Shown: in pieces, positions 1 through 4,965 of the stretch
Numbering within the stretch: the stretch's first letter is position 1
Layout of the letters: every line of letters begins with the position of its first letter
DNA from: Chloroflexota bacterium
Lineage (GTDB): Bacteria; Chloroflexota; Anaerolineae; DTPP01
Direction: 5' to 3'
Assembly: GCA_012514615.1 (NCBI GenBank)
Contig: JAAYZY010000234.1
Location: 1-6,358, forward strand
DNA: 6,358 nucleotides
The notes under the pieces: model-generated
Database searches by the model: none
Told to the model about the DNA's origin: nothing
The model's input: only the letters and a program-made list of their open reading frames with translations
Made by a program: the position numbers and the translations under genes

Positions 1-1
1 G

Positions 2-709
2 CACCGCCTCCTGGCCGAGAAGATTCCTTCACCCCATCTGGTAGTATACCTGCGGGCCGACACCGATGTGCTCATGGAGCGTATTGCCCATCGGGATCGC
101 CCCTACGAGCGGGCCATGTCTCGCCCCTACATCGCCGAGCTGGCCCAGGCCTACGAGCGCTTCTTCGCCGACTACACCGAAGCGCCGGTCCTTACCATCG
201 ACACGGCCCGCCTGGACATCATCCGCCGCCCGGAAGACCTGCAGGGAGTTCTGGGCCGCATCCGCGCCGCGCTGGAAGAAGGCGTGTTCCAGGCGCCGCT
301 CCCTTCCATGGAGGGTCTGGTGGCCCCCTCGGCGCCGGAAGAGCCAGCCACGCGCCTGGGGGTCAGCCGCCGCCTGACCGACTTCCAGGCCCTGCGCCGC
401 GCCGCTCAGGGCCAGCTCGGGCTTTCGTCCGACCCGTACTTCGGCTTCATCGGCTTCACTACCCTGGTGGGTGAGCTGGGCACCCTGTTGCAGGCCGCCT
501 GGAGCGAAGAAGACGCCCGGACCGACGCGGTGGGCAACCGGCCCGAGGCTCGCGCACGGGCGTTGGAGACTCGTCAGGTGCACCTGCAAGAGACCATGGC
601 CGCCTGCCTGGATGCCCTGGTCTGCCTGGCGAACCTCAGCCAGGTGGACCTGGAGTCCACCTACCTGAAGCGTCTGGCGGCGTCGGGTGGAGGAAGCGAG
701 GGCCGATGA
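2..709 (+). CDS. Deoxynucleoside kinase (5'-truncated) with C-terminal MazG-like extension
   Basis: This is the C-terminal 235 residues of a gene that begins before the window; the frame is open from base 2. The first 93 or so visible residues are the end of a deoxynucleoside kinase fold: a hydrophobic strand ending in YLRAD (16-20), then a LID-type arginine-rich segment (ERIAHRDRPYER, 26-37), a tyrosine-rich helix and the final strand VLTID. The P-loop and base-binding half lie outside the window. Such kinases transfer a phosphate from ATP to deoxynucleosides in cytoplasmic salvage. After a Pro/Ala/Glu linker, residues about 125-226 form a helical domain resembling MazG-type nucleotide pyrophosphohydrolases, listed separately. 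A GTG at 68 is internal to the kinase domain and is not the real start. The gene ends in TGA overlapping the next kinase's ATG by 4 bases. Kinase assignment is confident; dA, dG or dC specificity cannot be read here. Confidence 0.85.
   Translation, partial: HRLLAEKIPSPHLVVYLRADTDVLMERIAHRDRPYERAMSRPYIAELAQAYERFFADYTEAPVLTIDTARLDIIRRPEDLQGVLGRIRAALEEGVFQAPLPSMEGLVAPSAPEEPATRLGVSRRLTDFQALRRAAQGQLGLSSDPYFGFIGFTTLVGELGTLLQAAWSEEDARTDAVGNRPEARARALETRQVHLQETMAACLDALVCLANLSQVDLESTYLKRLAASGGGSEGR
374..679 (+). other. Degenerate MazG-like all-alpha domain fused to the kinase
   Basis: This is a domain within the preceding gene. The order of elements follows single-domain MazG-like pyrophosphohydrolases: a DFQ-type N-terminal helix, a short segment with LGLSSDPY, a helix containing LVGELGTLL where the family has (E/S)EVGELxxE, a variable charged loop, then a helix reading QETMAACLDALVCLAN followed by VDLESTYLKRL. 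The family normally has E(E/L)xD at the start of that last helix and ends with G(V/I)DLExAxxxK. The VGEL glutamate (467-478) and one later glutamate are kept. The first acidic residue of the EVGEL motif is replaced by Leu, and the usual Asp of the final helix by Ala, so Mg-dependent hydrolysis is doubtful. A structural or regulatory role is possible. The assignment rests on remembered family patterns, not a profile search. Confidence 0.5.
689..702 (+). promoter_or_regulatory. Shine-Dalgarno region for the second kinase
   Basis: Two purine-rich matches, GGAGG at 689-693 and GAGGG at 698-702, lie inside the end of the upstream gene, 12 and 3 bases before the ATG at 706. With the ATGA overlap this supports coupled translation of the two kinases. 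Confidence 0.5.
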
Positions 710-1347
710 AGAAGTTCATTGCCATCGCTGGCAACGTGGGCGTGGGCAAGTCCACCCTCACCAAGCTCCTGAGTAGCTACCTGTGCTGGGAGCCGTTCTA
801 CGAAGCCGTGGACGACAACCCGTACCTAGCCGACTTCTACCGCGATATGAAGACCTGGAGCTTCCACTCGCAGATCTTCTTCCTCTCCCGCCGGCTCCAG
901 CACCACCACCAGATCCTGGAGCGGCCGGGCACCGTGGTGCAGGATCGCACCGTCTACGAAGACGCCGAAGTCTTCGCTCGCAACCTGTACCTGCAGGGCC
1001 ACATGAGCGAGCGCGACTACCACAGCTACCGCGCCCTGTACGAGTCGGTCATCCAGATCCTGCCGCCGCCCGACCTGGTCATCTACCTGCGGGCTCCAGT
1101 CCCCACGCTGCTAGAGCGCATCCAGTCTCGCGGGCGGGACTTCGAGCGGAGCATCAGCGCCGAGTACCTGCAACAGCTCAACGCCCTGTACGAAGACTGG
1201 ATCGAGCGCTTCTCGTTAGGGCCGGTGCTCACCGTGCCCGCCGACACGCTGGATTTCGTGCATCGGCAAGACCATCTGGCCCTCATCAGCGAGCGGGTGC
1301 TGAACAAGCTCCACGGCCGCGAGACGTTGGACTTCAGCCTGGCCTAA
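706..1347 (+). CDS. Deoxynucleoside kinase (dGK/dAK/dCK family), complete
   Basis: This 213-residue protein has the family's usual length. The Walker A P-loop GNVGVGKST is at residues 9-17. Further family marks are E33 in the EPFYE region, the base-contacting helix WSFHSQ (51-56), the DRT variant of the DRS motif (80-82), the YLRAP strand (127-131) and the LID with RGRDFERSIS (142-151). These are the working parts of an ATP-dependent kinase that makes deoxynucleoside monophosphates for salvage in the cytoplasm. The start ATG overlaps the stop of the upstream kinase (ATGA), and two SD-like matches precede it. The gene ends in TAA, 37 bases before ssnA. A tandem pair of such kinases is known in lactobacilli, where the two form heterodimers with different base specificities, and in Deinococcus. 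Heterodimer formation here is inference. Specificity cannot be assigned by eye. Confidence 0.92.
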   Translation: MKKFIAIAGNVGVGKSTLTKLLSSYLCWEPFYEAVDDNPYLADFYRDMKTWSFHSQIFFLSRRLQHHHQILERPGTVVQDRTVYEDAEVFARNLYLQGHMSERDYHSYRALYESVIQILPPPDLVIYLRAPVPTLLERIQSRGRDFERSISAEYLQQLNALYEDWIERFSLGPVLTVPADTLDFVHRQDHLALISERVLNKLHGRETLDFSLA

Positions 1348-1349
1348 GC

Positions 1350-1370
1350 GCCGCCAAGGGCCGCGGCGGC
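1350..1370 (+). repeat. GC-only inverted repeat between kinase and ssnA
   Basis: GCCGCC (1350-1355) can pair with GGCGGC (1365-1370) around a 9-base loop, just after the kinase TAA. No T-run follows; the next bases are the ssnA ribosome binding site. It may be a weak pause or a translation-modulating hairpin between two functional blocks, but six G:C pairs arise easily by chance in DNA this GC-rich. Confidence 0.25.
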
Positions 1371-1372
1371 AA

Positions 1373-1378
1373 GAGGGG
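1373..1378 (+). promoter_or_regulatory. Shine-Dalgarno sequence of ssnA
   Basis: GAGGGG sits 6 bases before the ATG at 1385, in the 37-base gap after the kinase stop. It fixes this ATG as the start. No convincing -35/-10 promoter is visible in the gap, so read-through from the kinase genes is likely. Confidence 0.65.
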
Positions 1379-1384
1379 TGCGGA

Positions 1385-2725
1385 ATGCTCATCGTCAACG
1401 GGACGGTGCTCACGTTCGGGGAACAGCCTAAGGTCATCCCCTGGGGCGCGCTGCGCCTGGAGGGCGACCGCATCGCCGAAGTGGGCCTGACCTCTGAGCT
1501 GACGGCGCGCTGCCCGGCTGAAGAGACGCTGGACGCCAGCGGTCAGTTGGTCATGCCCGGCCTGATCTGCTCCCACACGCACTTCTACGGGGCGTTCGCC
1601 CGCGGGATGGCCCTGCCCGGCCCGGCTCCCCACGACTTCCGCCAGACGCTGGAGCGCCTCTGGTGGCGGCTGGACAGGGGCCTCACCCTCCCAGACGTGG
1701 CGGCCAGCGCCGAAGCCTGCCTGGCAGACGCCATCCGCCACGGCGTCACCACGCTTTTCGACCACCACGCCTCGCCCAACGCCATCGCCGGCAGCCTGGA
1801 CGCCTTGGCCGAGGCGGTGGAGCGGGCCGGCCTGCGGGCCTGCCTCTGCTACGAGGTCTCCGACCGAGACGGCCCTGAGCGCATGCACCAGGGCCTCCTG
1901 GAGAACGTCCGCTGGGCCCGGGCTGCCCGTGGCAGCACGCGCCTGGCCGCCATGATGGGCCTCCACGCTTCCCTGACCCTGTCGGATGAGACCCTGCGCC
2001 TGGCCAGCAGCATGGCCGAGAAGGCCGGTCTCCCCTGCCACATCCACGTGGCCGAAGACCGAGCCGACGTGGACGACGCCCTGCGCCGCTACGGGCTGCC
2101 GGTGGTGGAGCGGCTGCGCCGTTTCGGCATCCTCGGCGAGGGCAGCATCGCCGCTCACTGCGTCCATGTGGACGGCTTCGAGCGGGATGCCCTTTGGGAG
2201 ATGCAGACCCATGTGGCCCACAACCCCCGCTCCAACATGAACAACGGCGTGGGCACAGCAGCGGTGCCTAGCATGCTGCGACGGGGCCTGTGGGTGGGTC
2301 TGGGCAACGACGGCTTCTCCAACAACCTGTTCCAGGAGATGCAGGCGGCCTGCCTGGTGCATAAGCTGGCCAGCGGCGACCCCCAGGCCATGCCCGCCGA
2401 CGCCGTCCTGGATCTCGTCTTCACGGGCGGCACCCGCCTGGCCAGACGCACCTTCGGCCTGCCTCTGGGTCAGCTTGCGCCAGGTGCAGCCGCCGACGTG
2501 ATTACCGTTCGCCACCAGCCCATCACTCCGCTCCACGCCAAGAACTACCCGTGGCACATCATTTTCGGCGTGGACGGCTGCGGTGTCGAGAACACCATCG
2601 TCGCCGGCCGGTTCCTCATGCGCGAGGGCCAGATCCTCACACTGGACGAGGAGGCTGTAGCCGCCCGGGCCCGCCAGCAAGCTGGCGCGCTGTGGCAGCG
2701 GCTGACGCAAGCACAAAACCACTGA
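1385..2725 (+). CDS. ssnA: SsnA-type aminohydrolase (amidohydrolase superfamily)
   Basis: This 446-residue protein matches the SsnA family in length and motifs. It has the N-terminal strand LIVNGTVLT, the metal motif SHTH with H64 and H66 followed by FYGAFARGM, LWWRLDR, then FDHHASP and the GSLDAL stretch characteristic of E. coli SsnA. The other metal and catalytic residues are present: HIHVAE with H221 and E224, H258 in AAHCVH, and D309 in GNDGFSNN. It should therefore be an active metal-dependent hydrolase or deaminase of the TRZ/ATZ/guanine-deaminase type. Its true substrate is not established. In E. coli and clostridia ssnA lies in clusters with selenium-dependent molybdenum hydroxylases, and yqeC and mocA downstream fit that setting. 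A purine or related heterocycle is the likely substrate by inference. Other amidohydrolases such as guanine deaminase are less likely given the FDHHASP segment. Confidence 0.88.
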   Translation: MLIVNGTVLTFGEQPKVIPWGALRLEGDRIAEVGLTSELTARCPAEETLDASGQLVMPGLICSHTHFYGAFARGMALPGPAPHDFRQTLERLWWRLDRGLTLPDVAASAEACLADAIRHGVTTLFDHHASPNAIAGSLDALAEAVERAGLRACLCYEVSDRDGPERMHQGLLENVRWARAARGSTRLAAMMGLHASLTLSDETLRLASSMAEKAGLPCHIHVAEDRADVDDALRRYGLPVVERLRRFGILGEGSIAAHCVHVDGFERDALWEMQTHVAHNPRSNMNNGVGTAAVPSMLRRGLWVGLGNDGFSNNLFQEMQAACLVHKLASGDPQAMPADAVLDLVFTGGTRLARRTFGLPLGQLAPGAAADVITVRHQPITPLHAKNYPWHIIFGVDGCGVENTIVAGRFLMREGQILTLDEEAVAARARQQAGALWQRLTQAQNH

Positions 2726-2741
2726 GGGAGCCTGAACTGCA

Positions 2742-3032
2742 ATGCCTGAGACCAAGAAGCGTACAACGACCAGCGCTGGGAGCCCGATCCGGCGCTCCTG
2801 GTGGGCGCGCCTGGGGCTGCCCCTGCAGGTGGGGCTCGTCACTGCCCTCATCGGCATGGCCCTCACCACCGTGGGCATCCTGCGGGGCTTCGTGCCCGCC
2901 ACGCTGCCGTCCATCGCCATGGCCCTGCTGATCTCTGGCGGCAGTTGGGGCGTGGTGGCCTGGGCCGTTGCCACCGCCGCCGTGGATAGCGAGGAGGTGG
3001 AGCCCGAAGAAGGGGAGGAGACCGCGCCGTGA
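2742..3032 (+). CDS. Small two-helix membrane protein of unknown function
   Basis: This 96-residue protein is not recognised as a named family. It has a positively charged N-terminus (KKR at 5-7, RR at 17-18), a hydrophobic segment at about 26-47, a short RGFVP turn, a second hydrophobic segment at about 54-79 and a strongly acidic tail (SEEVEPEEGEE). By the positive-inside rule it would be a hairpin with both ends in the cytoplasm. ATG 2742 is 16 bases after the ssnA stop; GGGAG at 2726-2730 precedes it at a rather long 11 bases. Its end overlaps the next gene's GTG by 4 bases, so it is probably co-translated with the flavoprotein. A membrane anchor or partner for a neighbouring enzyme is speculation. 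Codon use and tight packing support a real gene. Confidence 0.72.
   Translation: MPETKKRTTTSAGSPIRRSWWARLGLPLQVGLVTALIGMALTTVGILRGFVPATLPSIAMALLISGGSWGVVAWAVATAAVDSEEVEPEEGEETAP
3011..3020 (+). promoter_or_regulatory. Shine-Dalgarno sequence deciding the GTG start of the flavoprotein
   Basis: AGGGGAGGAG lies inside the end of the small membrane-protein gene, 8 bases before the GTG at 3029. This near-consensus site supports a GTG start within a GTGA overlap. Confidence 0.7.
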
Positions 3033-4150
3033 GTCAGGCGATCCGCCTCTGTGGCCTGACCTTGCGCAACCCGGTGCTGCCGGCGGCCGGCCCGCCGGTC
3101 TGGAACGCCGCGGCCATGCTGGCTTGTGTGGCCGGCGGCGCCGGCGGCATCGTCAGCAAGACCATCTCCACCACGGCGGCTCAAGTGCCCCAGCCCTGCA
3201 TGGCTGAGGTCAGCCACGGCTCCATGCTCAACAGCGAGCTGTGGGCCGAGCTCCCGCCAGAGCACTACCTGGCCCACGAGTTCCCACAAGCGCGCACCGC
3301 TGGGGTCCCCCTGGTCGTCAGCTTGGGCTACAGCCCGCAGGAAATCGCCCATCTGGCCCCCCAGGTGCGTCCCTTTGCCGACGCGGTGGAGCTCTCCACC
3401 CACTACATCGGCGACGACCCCGCGCCCATGGTCGGGGCGATCCGCGCCGCCAAGGCCGCCCTGGACGTGCCGGTGTGGGTGAAGTTCAGCCCCTTCCGAG
3501 ACGTGCGTCGGGCCGCCCAAGCCGCCCGGGAAGCCGGCGCTGACGCCATCGTCGCCGTCAACTCCTACGGGCCTTGCTTGGGCATCAACCTCGAGACCGG
3601 CCAGCCGCTGGTGGGCAGCCGCGAGGGCTACGGCTGGCTCTCCGGCGCAGCCCTGAAGCCCATCGCCTTGCGCTGCGTCTTCGATATCGCCCAGACGGTG
3701 GACCTGCCGGTGATCGGTGTGGGCGGCATCAGCAGCGGCGAAGACGCCATCGAGTTCTTCATGGCCGGCGCATCGGCGGTCCAGGTCTGCACCGCCGCCA
3801 TCTTGCGGGGGCCTGGCGTCTTCGGGGAGATCGCTGCGGGCATCGAGGCCTGGCTCTCCCACCACGGCTACAGCTCCGTCGAGGAGGTCCGCGGCCTGGC
3901 CCAGCGCCGCCTGCGGGAGCGACCGTTCCGCACCCAGCACGTGCCGCCCACCCTGCAGGTGGAGGACTGCATCGGCTGCACCCGTTGCGTAGTCTCGTGC
4001 GTCTACGGCGCGCTGGAGATGACCGGCCAGCCCAAGACCAAGGGCTACAAGGTGCGGCTCCACCCAGACCGCTGCGCAGGCTGCGGCCTCTGCGCCACGC
4101 GCTGCCCCACCCAGGCCCTGCGCATGCCTGGCGTCAGCGCCCAGGGGTGA
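3029..4150 (+). CDS. Dihydroorotate/dihydropyrimidine dehydrogenase-like flavoprotein with 2x[4Fe-4S] ferredoxin domain
   Basis: This 373-residue protein has two parts. Residues 1 to about 300 form an FMN-binding TIM barrel of the DHOD/PreA type: LRNPVLPAAGPP (12-23), SKTIS with K44, VKFSP with K152, NSYGP at 178-182, LSGAALKPIALR and GVGGISSG (230-237). Residues 310-365 form a bacterial-type double-cluster ferredoxin domain, with Cys 314/317/320/324 and 349/352/355/359. The layout resembles PreA, the catalytic subunit of bacterial dihydropyrimidine dehydrogenase, which reduces uracil or thymine with electrons passed through Fe-S clusters. However, the N-x-S-C-P-(N/H) motif and catalytic-cysteine loop are replaced by ELSTHYIG (121-128) and a shortened loop, so the substrate is probably not an ordinary pyrimidine. 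No PreT partner is in the window. It starts at GTG in an overlap with the small membrane gene. Fold is confident; reaction is unknown. Confidence 0.82.
   Translation: MSQAIRLCGLTLRNPVLPAAGPPVWNAAAMLACVAGGAGGIVSKTISTTAAQVPQPCMAEVSHGSMLNSELWAELPPEHYLAHEFPQARTAGVPLVVSLGYSPQEIAHLAPQVRPFADAVELSTHYIGDDPAPMVGAIRAAKAALDVPVWVKFSPFRDVRRAAQAAREAGADAIVAVNSYGPCLGINLETGQPLVGSREGYGWLSGAALKPIALRCVFDIAQTVDLPVIGVGGISSGEDAIEFFMAGASAVQVCTAAILRGPGVFGEIAAGIEAWLSHHGYSSVEEVRGLAQRRLRERPFRTQHVPPTLQVEDCIGCTRCVVSCVYGALEMTGQPKTKGYKVRLHPDRCAGCGLCATRCPTQALRMPGVSAQG
4143..4150 (+). promoter_or_regulatory. Shine-Dalgarno sequence deciding the yqeC start
   Basis: AGGGGTGA overlaps the flavoprotein stop codon and lies 5 bases before the ATG at 4156. 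Its GGTGA part matches the anti-SD complement. A GTG at 4147 in the same frame would give a 4-base overlap, but it has AGGG immediately against it, so ATG 4156 is preferred. Confidence 0.5.
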
Positions 4151-4155
4151 GGGGC

Positions 4156-4965
4156 ATGGCCGGCCACCCTTCCTTGCTGACGGAGTTGCGGCTGGGGCCG
4201 GGCGATTGTGTGGCCCTGGTGGGGGCTGGCGGCAAGACCACCCTGGCCGTGGCCCTGTGGCAGGATGCCCACCGCGCTGGCCTGGCAGCCATCCTGACCA
4301 CCACCACCCACATCCAGGAGCCGATTGTACGGCCCGGCGAAACGCTGCTGGTGGGCGAGCCAGTCGACCTGGCCCCGAAGATGGCCGCCGCCCTGGGTCG
4401 GGATGAGCGGGTCTTCATGGCGGCCGCCCGCACTGACTTGGCCGTGGAGGAGCACCTGCTGCCGGGGCGGTTTCGCCAGCGCAAGCTGCAGGGCCTGGAC
4501 CCGGCGGAAGTCGACGCGCTGGCTGCCGGTCAGCCCCGGGCGCTGTTCGTGGTGGAGGCTGACGGGGCGCGCCACCGCTTGCTCAAGGCCCCGGCCCACT
4601 ACGAGCCACAGACGCCGCTCGGCGCGACGCGCCTGCTGCCCATGGCCTGCGCCGACGTGGTGGGCCGGCCGCTGGAGGCTCCCTGGATACACCGACCCAA
4701 GCTCCTGGCAGCCTTGCTGGACGTCCCCCTGGGCGCGGCGCTGACGCCGTCGATGGTGGCGGCTGCCCTGGCGCACCGGCAAGGCGGCCTGAAGGACGCG
4801 CCCGCAGGGGCGGCAGTCTTCGCGGTGCTCACGCTGTTGCAGCCGGAGTCTCTGGCCGCGGCCCGAGCCGTGGCCCGCCTCCTCTTGGAAGGGCAGCAGG
4901 TGGAGGCTGTGCTGCTGGTGGCGCTGCTGCCCACGCTGCGGCTTGTGGAGGCGGCCCACCCGTGA
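4156..4965 (+). CDS. yqeC: YqeC, accessory protein of selenium-dependent molybdenum hydroxylases
   Basis: This 269-residue protein has the usual length for YqeC. The P-loop-like motif GAGGKTT is at 23-29, TTTTH at 48-52, and EADGAR (134-139) is followed by LLKAP; these are the YqeC hallmarks of a nucleotide-binding protein. Comparative genomics places YqeC with SelD, YqeB and molybdenum hydroxylases in the maturation of selenium-dependent xanthine dehydrogenase-like enzymes. The biochemical step is not known. Its place directly before mocA and three genes after ssnA fits that pathway. ATG 4156 was chosen from its Shine-Dalgarno spacing; GTG 4147 is the alternative and would add three residues. 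The frame is open far upstream, but only as a shadow of the flavoprotein gene. Its TGA overlaps the mocA GTG by 4 bases. Confidence 0.87.
   Translation: MAGHPSLLTELRLGPGDCVALVGAGGKTTLAVALWQDAHRAGLAAILTTTTHIQEPIVRPGETLLVGEPVDLAPKMAAALGRDERVFMAAARTDLAVEEHLLPGRFRQRKLQGLDPAEVDALAAGQPRALFVVEADGARHRLLKAPAHYEPQTPLGATRLLPMACADVVGRPLEAPWIHRPKLLAALLDVPLGAALTPSMVAAALAHRQGGLKDAPAGAAVFAVLTLLQPESLAAARAVARLLLEGQQVEAVLLVALLPTLRLVEAAHP
4947..4951 (+). promoter_or_regulatory. Shine-Dalgarno sequence of mocA
   Basis: GGAGG inside the end of yqeC lies 10 bases before the GTG at 4962. It supports the GTG within a GTGA overlap. A second in-frame GTG at 4977 would remove five residues and is less well placed. Confidence 0.5.

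Noticed and set aside
68..70. GTG as start of the first gene
   Set aside because: Kinase-like sequence (strand ending in YLRAD) continues in frame upstream to the window edge, so the gene starts before the window.
1350..1370. Intrinsic terminator after the second kinase
   Set aside because: A short GC stem is present but there is no T-run; the stretch leads directly into the ssnA ribosome binding site.
1334..4063. Very long open frame (909 codons) on the minus strand opposite ssnA, the small membrane gene and the flavoprotein
   Set aside because: GC-rich third positions leave antisense frames free of stops. The translation is low-complexity (rich in G, A, H, Q, V), matches no family I recognise, and lies opposite genes with clear motifs.
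3574..4155. Long open frame upstream of and in frame with yqeC
   Set aside because: It lies in an alternate frame of the flavoprotein gene, which has intact motifs and Fe-S cysteines; the real yqeC begins near 4156.
4045..4959. 304-codon minus-strand frame opposite yqeC
   Set aside because: Shadow of yqeC with the same compositional cause; rich in Q, G, H and R with no recognisable domain.
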